DNA of 58,459 nucleotides from contig DAITMF010000016.1 in the NCBI GenBank assembly GCA_036835325.1, positions 1 to 58,459 on the forward strand. Reading direction: 5' to 3'. This document shows, piece by piece, positions 48,956 to 57,076 of the stretch; position 1 is the stretch's first letter; every line of letters begins with the position of its first letter. Under the pieces are notes generated by a model. The model had not been told where the DNA came from, did not search any database, and worked only from the letters and a program-made list of their open reading frames with translations. The translations under genes and the position numbers were made by a program. Source of the stretch: CAMCHP01 sp036835325 (GTDB lineage Bacteria; Bacteroidota; Bacteroidia; Flavobacteriales_D; Sanyastnellaceae).

Positions 48956-50158
48956 TCAGAGCCGCTTGCGCACCTCTTCCAAACCGGCCTTGGAAATTTG
49001 CTCGCCTTTGCTGATGACGCCCGGCATCATCAGGATGGAGGATAATACAATGACTTGAATGATGACCGGTTTGTTGACCAACGGAATGCGATCGGCCGGA
49101 AGAATCGATAGGTACAGCAGAATTGTGATGAGGCCTCGGGGCGCAATGAAGAGCAAGTGGCGCAGGCGCATGTTGGAGGCCTTCAGCTGCACAAAACGGA
49201 TGAGGTAAATCAGTGCCACCGTAATACCTGACCACAGAATGTTGTCGGTATTGATGAGTTCGCTCGTTTCGATGAGGAAGCCAAACAGGATGAAGAACAG
49301 CGAACGCACCAGAAAAGTGGCCTCACCGGTGAGTTTTTTGAAGCGTTGGGCTTCAGCGTTGAGGACTTCAGGCCGCAATCGGTTGATGAACCGAATGTGC
49401 TTGAGCTCGTCGAGGTTGCCCAAGAACAGTCCGAAGATCATAATCAGAATAAGTGCAGGCAGGTGAAATTCTTTGGCTACCGTGTAAATCAGCACTACCA
49501 GAAGAATGATGGGGATGAACTTGATGTGGTGATCGATGCGGCTGAGCAAAAAGGCGAGCACGATGGTTGCCACGAATGACACCACAGCCATTCCAATCAG
49601 CTCTACAAAAAGTGAGCCAAATGCAGCGGCTCCAATGACTTCGTTTAATGCAATGAAGTTGAAAAAGAGCACACCGAGGATGTCAGAAAGGCTGCTTTCA
49701 TACACTACAAACTCGCGGTTGTCGCGGCTGAGGTTGCGGGCTGTAGGAATGGCAATGGCACTGCTGATCACGGCCAGCGGTATAGCATTGGTTAAGCTGT
49801 CTTTGAAGTTAAAACCGCCGATGTACCAGAAGCTTAGGGCCAGCAGCATGCTGATGGCCATGAGCGGGAAAAAAGCGCCCAAAAACGATCGCTTCAATAG
49901 GGGCAACTTGCTCTTGTTAAGTTCAAGTTCGAGTGCGCCTTCGAGCACGATAAGTATCAGGCCCACGGTACCGAACACGGGAAGTACAGCGTTAAAATCG
50001 GGCAAATCGAGCGCCAAGAAGTTGGTCAATTGCCGCAGTGACCACCCCATGACTAGCAGCAACAATACCGACGGTATGCGGGTTTTCGCTGCGGTTAGGT
50101 CAAAAACGTACGCCAGCAAGAGCAGGGTACAGAAAATGATGATGATGGCGCCTGTCAT
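48956..50158 (-). CDS. Cation/proton antiporter (CPA family)
   Basis: This 400-aa protein is almost all membrane, with about twelve hydrophobic segments. Conserved-looking pieces are GLILIVLEGALELE, VISSAIAIPTARNLS, ESSLSDILGVLFFNF (a CPA-type acidic transport region), IFGLFLGNL and FLVRSLFFILFGFLIET. It resembles the Na+/H+ or K+/H+ exchangers of the NhaP/KefB group but lacks any obvious C-terminal regulatory domain. Exchange of a cation for protons at the inner membrane is the probable role. Its start is 42 bp from the O-methyltransferase stop on the same strand. Confidence 0.85.
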   Translation of the reverse strand: MTGAIIIIFCTLLLLAYVFDLTAAKTRIPSVLLLLVMGWSLRQLTNFLALDLPDFNAVLPVFGTVGLILIVLEGALELELNKSKLPLLKRSFLGAFFPLMAISMLLALSFWYIGGFNFKDSLTNAIPLAVISSAIAIPTARNLSRDNREFVVYESSLSDILGVLFFNFIALNEVIGAAAFGSLFVELIGMAVVSFVATIVLAFLLSRIDHHIKFIPIILLVVLIYTVAKEFHLPALILIMIFGLFLGNLDELKHIRFINRLRPEVLNAEAQRFKKLTGEATFLVRSLFFILFGFLIETSELINTDNILWSGITVALIYLIRFVQLKASNMRLRHLLFIAPRGLITILLYLSILPADRIPLVNKPVIIQVIVLSSILMMPGVISKGEQISKAGLEEVRKRL

Positions 50159-50200
50159 AGAGTTGCCGAAGATAGAGAGTTCACAGCGCTTGCAAGCGTG

Positions 50201-50842
50201 TCATTGGCGGATGAGTGCAAAAACTCCGTCGCGAATGGGCAAGAGCACTTTGCTCACACGTTGGTCAGTGGCGATGAAGTCGTTGAGCTCTTGCAGGATG
50301 CGGGTTTCGCGGTCGTTCGGAGCGGCTGCTGTGGTGACTTTTCCGCTCCAAAGCACATTGTCAATCAGTAACAAACCGCCTTTTCGGGTGCGTTCGAGGG
50401 CCAGTTCGTAGTATGCCGGGTAGTTCTCTTTGTCGGCATCAATGAACACCAGGTCGTACGGCCCTTCAAGTGTTGGCAGCACGTCAAGGGCTTTGCCGAT
50501 GTAGCGGTGAATACGGTCGCTTAGCCCTGCTTCAGACCAGTACTTGTCTTGCAAGTAGGCCAGTTCAGGGTTCACCTCAATGGTGTCGAGACGACCGCCG
50601 GGTTGCAGACCTTCGCAGAGGCAAATGGCGGAATAGCCCGTGTAGGCGCCAATCTCGAGGATGCGCTGTGGCGATTTCAACCGGCTGACTAAACTCAGGA
50701 AGCGTCCTTGAAAATGCCCCGAAAGCATGCGCGGCATGATGACCTTTTGCCAGGTTTCACGGTGTAAGCGGTAGAGCAACTCCGGTTCGGGGTCGCTGTG
50801 GTCGCTGGCATACTGTTCAATGTCGGCAGGAAGAAAATCCAT
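50201..50842 (-). CDS. Class I SAM-dependent O-methyltransferase
   Basis: This 213-aa protein resembles the COMT-like group: ILEIGAYTGYSAICL (SAM loop), DTIEVNPELA, LVFIDADKENYPAYYEL (metal ligands in DADK), LLLIDNVLWSGKV and a C-terminal LPIRDGVFALIRQ. It is likely to methylate a catechol-type or similar small molecule with Mg2+; the substrate is not indicated. Its ATG overlaps the stop of the secreted MopE-like gene by one base (TGATG). Confidence 0.92.
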   Translation of the reverse strand: MDFLPADIEQYASDHSDPEPELLYRLHRETWQKVIMPRMLSGHFQGRFLSLVSRLKSPQRILEIGAYTGYSAICLCEGLQPGGRLDTIEVNPELAYLQDKYWSEAGLSDRIHRYIGKALDVLPTLEGPYDLVFIDADKENYPAYYELALERTRKGGLLLIDNVLWSGKVTTAAAPNDRETRILQELNDFIATDQRVSKVLLPIRDGVFALIRQ

Positions 50843-51522
50843 CAGTTGCAGTCGGTACCAAACACGGCCAAGAAGATCAACAAGTCTGACGAACCGGTCA
50901 GCAAGTCTCCGTCAAGGTCAGCTACGCAAATGCCTGAACAGCCAAAGTCGGCCAAGAAGATGAGGAGGTCGGCAGTGCCCACTGCAAGGTCGTTGTTGAA
51001 GTCGCCAACGCAATCAGGAGCTCCAATTTCATCGGGATCAAGCACTCCATTGCAGTTGTTGTCGATGTTTTCACCGGTGCCTGGGGCGCCGGGGTACACA
51101 TTGGGGTTGTTGTCGTCACAATCGGTGAGGTTGGTGAAGCCATCGTTGTCGAGGTCAACAATGCCGGCACACTCTTGAAAAGCGACCAAGCAATTGGCTT
51201 CGATGCATGCAGCACAATCGGCTTCAGAGCCAAATACACAGGGGAAAAAGCAACTTGATGTGGCACAATCAACCTGCTGGGTAAAGCAGTCGATGCAGTT
51301 GGCTGTCAACGGCACTTGGTTGCTCATGCAGGCTTCAAAGCAGGCTTCAGGATTGGCCGCAAATAGGCACGATTGTCCGCAGTCAGCGGCTACGCCTTGC
51401 ACAAACTCATTGTTTGCGCCGATGTAATCAAGGTCTTCGTCAGAGCAGTTTCCTTGGGCATTCAGGGCCGAGCCGGCGAGAACAAGTACGAAAAATGCAG
51501 TAAGTCGTAGTAGCTTAGACAT
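50842..51522 (-). CDS. Secreted cysteine-rich protein with MopE-type metal motif and dockerin-like repeats
   Basis: This 226-aa protein has a signal peptide (residues 1-22, ending SALNAQ). A 95-residue region follows with about fourteen cysteines in CxxxC-like spacings. Then come a MopE-type putative metal-binding motif (123-165: DLDNDGFTNLTDCDDNNP, IDNNCNGVLDPDE) and two Ca-binding dockerin-like repeats (GDFNNDLAVGTADLLIFLA at 172 and DLDGDLLTGSSDLLIFLA at 202). No T9SS C-terminal domain is present. It lies directly upstream of the O-methyltransferase with a one-base overlap, an odd pairing of secreted and cytosolic products. Confidence 0.82.
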   Translation of the reverse strand: MSKLLRLTAFFVLVLAGSALNAQGNCSDEDLDYIGANNEFVQGVAADCGQSCLFAANPEACFEACMSNQVPLTANCIDCFTQQVDCATSSCFFPCVFGSEADCAACIEANCLVAFQECAGIVDLDNDGFTNLTDCDDNNPNVYPGAPGTGENIDNNCNGVLDPDEIGAPDCVGDFNNDLAVGTADLLIFLADFGCSGICVADLDGDLLTGSSDLLIFLAVFGTDCN

Positions 51523-51586
51523 AGGTCGATTGTTTTGGTTGATTCGTCGGTGAAGATAGGGAAAACTTTCATCCGATTCGATGTGC

Positions 51587-51594
51587 TACCTTTA
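51587..51594 (+). promoter_or_regulatory. -7 element of the CPBP protease gene
   Basis: TACCTTTA (TAnnTTTG with one change), 5 bp before ATG 51599; TTTC at 51567 could be the -33 element. Confidence 0.45.
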
Positions 51595-51598
51595 CAGC

Positions 51599-52225
51599 AT
51601 GGAATCTCCCCTGCGCACTCCCCTGCGGTCTCAACTCACGTCGATGGCGGCCATCACCTTGCTGGGAATGCCGCTTTTGGGTTGGGTAATCGCGCGGTTC
51701 GTTGACGACATGAACCTCATGGTTCGTTGGACGGGCGCAGCGCCGATCTGGAAACAACTGCTCTACGGTTTGCCGGTGGGCGTGGTCGCCGCGTTGATGG
51801 CGCGCTTCATTGTTGGACGAAAATTTATGGATGGCGTGCGGTTGCGCTACGAACGCATGTTCAGAAACCTGCGCCTCAATTGGAGTGAAATCGCGTTCAT
51901 TTCGCTCTGTGCCGGGGTAGGAGAAGAGCTGCTTTTTCGCGGCGTGCTTCAGCCCTTGCTCGGCATTGTGCTCACTGCGGTGCTGTTTGTGGCCATTCAC
52001 GGCTACCTCAATCCGCGCGATTGGCGCATCAGTGTGTACGGTGTTTTCATGACCGGGGTGATTTGTTTTTTGGGATGGATGACCGAGGTGTACGGTATCT
52101 GGAGTGCGGTAATGGCGCACTTTGTCATCGACGTAATTCTCTTGGCCGACTTGCTGGAGAAACCGAACGAAACACCGAATTTGTCAGCGACCGACGATGT
52201 GTTTGACGATTCAGACCGTCTCTAA
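51599..52225 (+). CDS. CPBP-family intramembrane metalloprotease
   Basis: ATG 51599 (MESPLRTPLRSQ) follows the -7 element; the frame opening at 51581 would precede it. The product is 208 aa with about six membrane segments and the Abi/CPBP motifs EELLFRG (Glu109-Glu110-x3-Arg114), His134 in AIHGYLN and His174 in MAHFVIDV. The family cleaves membrane-anchored or prenylated peptides; the target here is unknown. One CATCCATCC element at 52073 encodes GWMTE. Confidence 0.9.
   Translation: MESPLRTPLRSQLTSMAAITLLGMPLLGWVIARFVDDMNLMVRWTGAAPIWKQLLYGLPVGVVAALMARFIVGRKFMDGVRLRYERMFRNLRLNWSEIAFISLCAGVGEELLFRGVLQPLLGIVLTAVLFVAIHGYLNPRDWRISVYGVFMTGVICFLGWMTEVYGIWSAVMAHFVIDVILLADLLEKPNETPNLSATDDVFDDSDRL
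52066..52081 (-). repeat. Dispersed CATCCATCC element 20 (with A-tract)
   Basis: Six T's (52066-52071), G, then GGATGGATG (52073-52081), inside the CPBP gene. Confidence 0.78.
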
Positions 52226-52234
52226 TCATCTCCG

Positions 52235-52242
52235 TACATTTG
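52235..52242 (+). promoter_or_regulatory. -7 element of the SUI1-family gene
   Basis: TACATTTG, an exact TAnnTTTG, 21 bp ahead of ATG 52264. No clear -33 element at the usual distance. Confidence 0.55.
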
Positions 52243-52263
52243 CAGTCTGATAAGCATCCGCCC

Positions 52264-52611
52264 ATGGCGAAAAAAAACAAAGACACCCGCTCGGGGTACG
52301 TCTACAGCACCAATCCCGACTTCGTGCCCGACGATTTCGATAACGAAGAAGTTGTGACGCCTACACCCGCGTCGCAAACCCTCTACGTTTCGCACGACCG
52401 CAAGCTGCGCAAGGGAAAAACCGTGACCCTCATCGAAGGCTTCATCGGCAATGAGAGTGATCTCAGCGCGTTGGCAGCACTGCTCAAGAACAAGTGCGGT
52501 GTGGGCGGAACGGCCAAAGACGGCGAAATTGTCATTCAAGGAGAATTGCGCGATAAAGTCGCCGCGCTCCTCAATCAACAGGGCTACAAAGTCAAACTGA
52601 AAGGCGGTTAA
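52264..52611 (+). CDS. SUI1/eIF1-like translation initiation factor (YciH type)
   Basis: ATG 52264 (MAKKNKDTRSGYVYS) is used; the frame opening at 52240 precedes the promoter-proximal leader. The product is 115 aa with the SUI1 core KTVTLIEGFIGNESDL, KNKCGVGGTAKDGEIVIQGE and VAALLNQQGYKVKLKGG. Bacterial SUI1 proteins bind the small ribosomal subunit and influence initiation fidelity. It is followed one base later by the THUMP methyltransferase. Confidence 0.94.
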   Translation: MAKKNKDTRSGYVYSTNPDFVPDDFDNEEVVTPTPASQTLYVSHDRKLRKGKTVTLIEGFIGNESDLSALAALLKNKCGVGGTAKDGEIVIQGELRDKVAALLNQQGYKVKLKGG

Positions 52612-52612
52612 C

Positions 52613-53764
52613 ATGCAAAAACCCAAAACATTCGTAGCCAAAACCCTGGCCGGACTCGAAGACCTCTTGGTTGCCGAGCTCGTTGAGATGGGCTTCTCCG
52701 AAGTGAGGCCGCTCACCCGTGGAGCCGAGTTTGTGACTGACCAGCGCGGCATGATGAAGGCCAACATGGCTTCGCGCTTCGCCATTCGCATTCTCGAACC
52801 CATTTGGGAAGACCGCGCACGCGACCCTGACGACCTGTACCGCGTGATCAAGCGCATGCCGTGGTCGCGCTTTCTCGACAACCGCAGCACCTTCGCCGTG
52901 AACGCCACCGTGCGGTCTGACGCTTTTCAGCACTCGCATTATGCAGCGCTCAGGGTGAAAGATGCCATCGTTGACCAGTTCAGAGAGAAAACGGGGAAGC
53001 GTCCTTCAATCGATACAGAGAATCCGCACCTGCGCATTGACGTCAACATTCAAGGTGACTTGCTGCGCGTATCGCTTGATACCTCGGGCGATAGCCTGCA
53101 CCGCCGCGGGTACCGTCCTGCGGGCGCCAAAGCACCGCTCAACGAAATCCTTGCAGCGGGCATGATTGCCCTGTCAGGATGGACGCCCGACCAGCCGCTT
53201 TACATCCCCATGTGCGGCTCTGGCACCCTCGTGATGGAGGCTGCCATGATGGCTGCGGGTTTGCCCTCGCAGTGGTTTCGCACCAACTACGGGTTCATGA
53301 ACTGGCACGATTTCGACAAAGGACTCCTCATGCAAGTGCGCCAAGAAATTTGGAACAACCGCAAGCCGGTGGTGCCGGTGATTTACGCATCCGACATCGA
53401 ACGTCAGGCCATTCGCCAAACCAACGACAGTTTGGCGCGCATCTCGTGGGAACACAAGATCACCGTGCAGTTGGCTGACTTTTTTGCCTTGGCCAAACCG
53501 GCCGAGCCCGTAACACTCATCCTCAATCCACCCTACGGTGAGCGCATGCAGCCTGAGAACATTGAGCAGCTCTACCGCAACATCGGTCGAAAACTCAAAG
53601 ACAGCTTCGTGGGCAGCACCGCTTGGGTCATCTCAAGCAATTTCGACGCTTACAAAAACCTTGGCTTTAAACCCATCGCGAAACACACTCTGTTCAACGG
53701 ACAACTTGAATGCCGGTATGCCGGCTTCGCGCTTTACGAGGGCAGTGCAAAAACCCAAGCATGA
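52613..53764 (+). CDS. THUMP-domain class I SAM-dependent RNA methyltransferase
   Basis: This 383-aa protein has an N-terminal THUMP-like region (residues 1-160, KTFVAKTLAGLEDLLVAEL), the YRPAGAKAPLNEILAAGMI linker, MCGSGTLVMEAAMMAAG (SAM pocket) and the catalytic NPPYGERMQ (D/N-P-P-[FY] motif). It resembles the N2-guanine methyltransferase group (RlmL/YpsC/YcbY N-terminal half), acting on rRNA. It overlaps the following SDR gene by 4 bp (ATGA). Confidence 0.92.
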   Translation: MQKPKTFVAKTLAGLEDLLVAELVEMGFSEVRPLTRGAEFVTDQRGMMKANMASRFAIRILEPIWEDRARDPDDLYRVIKRMPWSRFLDNRSTFAVNATVRSDAFQHSHYAALRVKDAIVDQFREKTGKRPSIDTENPHLRIDVNIQGDLLRVSLDTSGDSLHRRGYRPAGAKAPLNEILAAGMIALSGWTPDQPLYIPMCGSGTLVMEAAMMAAGLPSQWFRTNYGFMNWHDFDKGLLMQVRQEIWNNRKPVVPVIYASDIERQAIRQTNDSLARISWEHKITVQLADFFALAKPAEPVTLILNPPYGERMQPENIEQLYRNIGRKLKDSFVGSTAWVISSNFDAYKNLGFKPIAKHTLFNGQLECRYAGFALYEGSAKTQA

Positions 53765-54522
53765 ACACACCGACCGCTTACATCACCGGCGCCAGCGCAG
53801 GTTTCGGAGAAGCCATAGCGCGCAGGCTTGCCGCTGAAGGTTACCGCTTGGTCATCACCGGTCGCCGCAAAGAACGCCTTGATGCCCTCGCCGATGAGCT
53901 TCGCGCAATGGGCACCGAAGTACTTGTGCGCGTGTACGACGTGCGCCATCGCAGCGAAGTCGACGCCGATTTTGCCACATTGCCCGCCGAGTGCCAAGTA
54001 TTCAATGTGTTGGTGAACAACGCAGGGCTGGCCAGTGGCCGCGACCCCATTGACAGCGGCGACCCGAACGATTGGGACCTCATGCTCGACACCAATGTGA
54101 AAGGTCTTTTGTATGTCACCCGCGCCGCACTGCCCATGTTGAAAGCCGCTGCGCATGCTGATATTGTGAACATTGGCTCCATCGCAGGCAAAGAAGTGTA
54201 CCCCGGAGGCAACGTGTATTGCGCATCGAAATTTGCCGTTGACGCGCTCACCAAAGCTTTGCGGGTTGAGCTCTTGGAGACCGGCATACGCGTTACACAA
54301 ATCGCTCCAGGAGCAGCCGAAACCGAGTTCAGTTTGGTGCGTTACAAAGGCGATGCCGGAAAAGCCGCCGCCGTGTACGACGGTTTTGAACCCTTGCTCG
54401 CCGACGACATCGCCGACGCGGTTTTCTTCGCCATTAGCCGCAAACCGCATGTATGCATCAACGATATGGTGATTGTGCCCACCGCGCAGGCCAACTCATT
54501 TTCCATTCGCCGAAAGCCATGA
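53761..54522 (+). CDS. Short-chain dehydrogenase/reductase (YdfG-like)
   Basis: ATG 53761 gives 253 aa. It has the Rossmann loop TGASAGFGEAIARRLA, ITGRRKERLDALAD (Arg favouring NADP), NNAGLASGRDPID, and the catalytic IGSIAGKEVYPGGNVYCASK (Ser, Tyr, Lys). It resembles the NADP-dependent 3-hydroxy acid or serine dehydrogenase group represented by YdfG. It overlaps the genes on both sides by ATGA, forming a four-gene string with the THUMP methyltransferase and amidohydrolase. Confidence 0.92.
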   Translation: MNTPTAYITGASAGFGEAIARRLAAEGYRLVITGRRKERLDALADELRAMGTEVLVRVYDVRHRSEVDADFATLPAECQVFNVLVNNAGLASGRDPIDSGDPNDWDLMLDTNVKGLLYVTRAALPMLKAAAHADIVNIGSIAGKEVYPGGNVYCASKFAVDALTKALRVELLETGIRVTQIAPGAAETEFSLVRYKGDAGKAAAVYDGFEPLLADDIADAVFFAISRKPHVCINDMVIVPTAQANSFSIRRKP

Positions 54523-56177
54523 AGTACATCGGGTTCACAATTCTTGCTGTTCTTCTTTTCGCCTTCGGCGGATGCCGCTTTGCCACCGAAGAGGTTGACC
54601 TCATTGTGCACAATGCGGTGGTGTTTACCGCCGATCCGCAAAATCCCAAAGTGGATGCTTTTGCCGTGAAAGATGGTAAAATTGTTGAGATGGGACCCGA
54701 GCGGCAAATCCTCAACCGCTACCGCGCCGCCAAAAGCTACGATGCACGCAAGCAGTTCATCTATCCCGGTTTTATTGACGCCCACTGTCACTTCTTGGGC
54801 TACGGCCTGAACAACGCGCAGGCCGATTTGAGCGATTTGAATTCGCCCGAAGAACTTGTAGAGCGTTTGCGTAAGCACCGCAGCGCCTATCCGGATGCCG
54901 CGTGGTTGCTCGGCCGCGGGTGGGACCAAAACCGCTTCGAACCGCCCGTTTACCCCACACGCGACGTGATTGACGCCGCCTTTCCTGACATCCCTGTTTA
55001 CATTGTACGTGTTGATGGCCATGCTGCCATCGCCAACACGAAAGCTTTACAGTTGGCAGGCATCGGAGAAGGGCTTCCTGCCGCGATCCCCGGAGGGGAG
55101 TTCCTCACCGAGAACGGCCGCTTGACCGGTGTGCTCATCGACAATGCGATGGAAGTTGTACGGGCGAGCATCCCTCCCGCATCCATCCAAGAAAAAATAA
55201 GAGCTCTCAGCGAGGCTGAACGCGATTGCTTCGCGTATGGTTTGACTACCGTTGGCGATGCCGGCCTGTCGACGGCCGAAATCAATTTGATTGATTCACT
55301 TCAGCAAGCGGCCTCCTTGAAGATGCAGGTGTACGCCATGGTATCGTCGCAGCCCGAGTACCTTGAAGAATGGCTTGCCCGCGGACCTTACCTTACCGAG
55401 CGGCTCAACGTGCGCTCGTTCAAGTTCTATGCCGATGGCGCCCTCGGCTCACGTGGCGCCTGCCTCTTGGAGCCGTACACCGATCGCATGGACACCCGCC
55501 ACCGTGGTTTTTTGCTGAGCGACCTCGATGAAATGCGCCGGTGGGCCATGCGCATCTACGACGCCGGGTTTCAAATGAACACACATTGCATTGGAGACTC
55601 GGCCAACCGCGCAATGCTCGACCTCTATGGCGAAGTGCTTGAAGGCGCCAACGACCGCCGCTGGCGCATTGAGCACGCACAGGTTGTGCACAAAGACGAT
55701 TTGCCCATGTTCGGGTTTTACACCGTGATACCATCGGTGCAACCCGTGCATGCCACCAGTGATATGTATTGGGCTGAATTGCGTTTGGGCCGCAACCGCA
55801 TTCGCCGTGCGTACGCCTACAAAGAACTGCTTGCTCAGAACGGCATGCTTGCGTTGGGTACTGATTTCCCCGTTGAAGGCATACAGCCGCTTGCCACCTT
55901 TTACGCGGCTACCGTGCGCAAAGATGCCAAAGGCTGGCCCGAGGGCGGATTCCAAACCGAAAACGCCATCACCCGCGAACAGGCATTGCTGGGCATGACC
56001 CTGTGGGCCGCCATCGCCCAATTCGAAGAAGAACGCAAAGGATCAATCTCAGTGGGCAAACAAGCCGATTTCGTCGTGCTTGACCGCGATTTGCTGACGT
56101 GTAATGACAATGACATGCTCTCCGCAACAGTTCAATCGACCTGGGTGATGGGAGAGGAGGTGTACTCAAAACCCTAA
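54519..56177 (+). CDS. Amidohydrolase lipoprotein (YtcJ-like)
   Basis: ATG 54519 (MKYIGFTILAVLLFAFGGC) is chosen because it gives a lipoprotein signal and overlaps the SDR stop in ATGA. The product is 552 aa. Metal-binding features include FIDAHCHFLGYGL, WRIEHAQVVHKDDL, NTHCIGDSANRAML and LGTDFPVE. It resembles the YtcJ subgroup of amidohydrolases with unknown substrate. Export to the periplasm or outer membrane by lipoprotein sorting is predicted. A CATCCATCC element at 55180 encodes ASIQEK. Confidence 0.9.
   Translation: MKYIGFTILAVLLFAFGGCRFATEEVDLIVHNAVVFTADPQNPKVDAFAVKDGKIVEMGPERQILNRYRAAKSYDARKQFIYPGFIDAHCHFLGYGLNNAQADLSDLNSPEELVERLRKHRSAYPDAAWLLGRGWDQNRFEPPVYPTRDVIDAAFPDIPVYIVRVDGHAAIANTKALQLAGIGEGLPAAIPGGEFLTENGRLTGVLIDNAMEVVRASIPPASIQEKIRALSEAERDCFAYGLTTVGDAGLSTAEINLIDSLQQAASLKMQVYAMVSSQPEYLEEWLARGPYLTERLNVRSFKFYADGALGSRGACLLEPYTDRMDTRHRGFLLSDLDEMRRWAMRIYDAGFQMNTHCIGDSANRAMLDLYGEVLEGANDRRWRIEHAQVVHKDDLPMFGFYTVIPSVQPVHATSDMYWAELRLGRNRIRRAYAYKELLAQNGMLALGTDFPVEGIQPLATFYAATVRKDAKGWPEGGFQTENAITREQALLGMTLWAAIAQFEEERKGSISVGKQADFVVLDRDLLTCNDNDMLSATVQSTWVMGEEVYSKP
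55180..55197 (+). repeat. Dispersed CATCCATCC element 21 (with A-tract)
   Basis: Core 55180-55188, AAG, then six A's (55192-55197), inside the amidohydrolase gene. Confidence 0.78.
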
Positions 56178-56179
56178 CG

Positions 56180-57046
56180 ATGCACACAAACACCCTCGCA
56201 ACGGAGTTGGAAAAAGCAAACCTGTCGGCAAAGGTGCGCACAGTGCGCGCGCTCGAAGGAGGCAGCCATACGGCGTATTGGGTTGAAACCGACGATTTTG
56301 AAGCCTTCGTAAAGTTGCCTCAAGCGGCTGACGTGCCTGACGCGCTTCAAGCCGAGTGCGACGGACTTCAAGCCTTGGTAGCGGCCCCCTTTGGTTACCG
56401 CGTGCCGAAGGTGCTTGGAGTCACTGATAAGGCCCTGATACTGGAGTACATTGCACCCGGAAAGCGCAACAATGAAACCGATTTTGATGCGGGCGTTCAA
56501 TTGGCCAAGTTTCATGCGGCGAACACCGCAACGGCAGCAGGCTGGCACCGCGACAATTGGATTGGGGCACTGCGTCAAACCAACAGCACAGTGTCAGGTA
56601 CGGTTGAACACTACCTCAGCCATCGCATTGCGCCTATGGCTGAGCTGGCGCAGCCGCTGTTAGGCGCTGAGCGCATACGTCAAGTTCGAAACGTTGCAGA
56701 GCGGCACGCGGCCTTGGTGAACCCCGAGCAACCTGTGCTCTTGCACGGCGATTTCTGGTCGGGCAATTTTTGGATGGATGCCAACGGTCAACCTGTTTGG
56801 GCTGACCCCGCGGTTTACTATGGTCACCGAGAAATTGACTTGGCCATGAGCCTGTTGTTCGGAGGGTTTAGGGATGCGTTTTACGAAGGCTATGCCAGTA
56901 TTCATCGCTTCGATGAAGATTGGGAGAACCGCGTTGCCTTTTGGCAGCTTTATCCACTGCTGGTGCACGTGAACCTCTTTGGCAGCGCGTACCTCGGCGA
57001 GCTTGAATACAGGATTGCACAGTTGTTGCGCGCCTTGAATGCATAG
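56180..57046 (+). CDS. Fructosamine kinase family protein
   Basis: This 288-aa aminoglycoside-phosphotransferase-fold protein has LLHGDFWSGNFWM (catalytic Asp in HGDxWxGN), ADPAVYYGHREIDLAMSLLFGGF and an N-terminal GGSHTAYWVETD with a phosphate-binding lysine in AFVKLP. The family phosphorylates fructosamines and ribulosamines on glycated proteins, prompting deglycation. It begins two bases after the amidohydrolase stop, so it is probably co-transcribed. A CATCCATCC element encodes FWMD. Confidence 0.92.
   Translation: MHTNTLATELEKANLSAKVRTVRALEGGSHTAYWVETDDFEAFVKLPQAADVPDALQAECDGLQALVAAPFGYRVPKVLGVTDKALILEYIAPGKRNNETDFDAGVQLAKFHAANTATAAGWHRDNWIGALRQTNSTVSGTVEHYLSHRIAPMAELAQPLLGAERIRQVRNVAERHAALVNPEQPVLLHGDFWSGNFWMDANGQPVWADPAVYYGHREIDLAMSLLFGGFRDAFYEGYASIHRFDEDWENRVAFWQLYPLLVHVNLFGSAYLGELEYRIAQLLRALNA
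56767..56780 (-). repeat. Dispersed CATCCATCC element 22 (with A-tract)
   Basis: Five T's joined to GGATGGATG (56772-56780), inside the fructosamine-kinase gene. Confidence 0.76.
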
Positions 57047-57076
57047 ATGAACGGTACATAATTATATATACTAGGT

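Noticed and set aside
4770..56780. CATCCATCC as restriction-modification sites (each core contains tandem GGATG, a FokI-type recognition site)
   Set aside because: No methyltransferase or nuclease gene is in the window, and restriction sites are usually avoided rather than enriched. The A-tract is not explained. Kept only as an alternative.
4770..56780. The motif as a strand-polar chromosome segregation (KOPS-like) or Chi-like signal
   Set aside because: Orientation is almost evenly split (11 versus 10 loci), so no strand bias is seen in this window, although replication direction is unknown.
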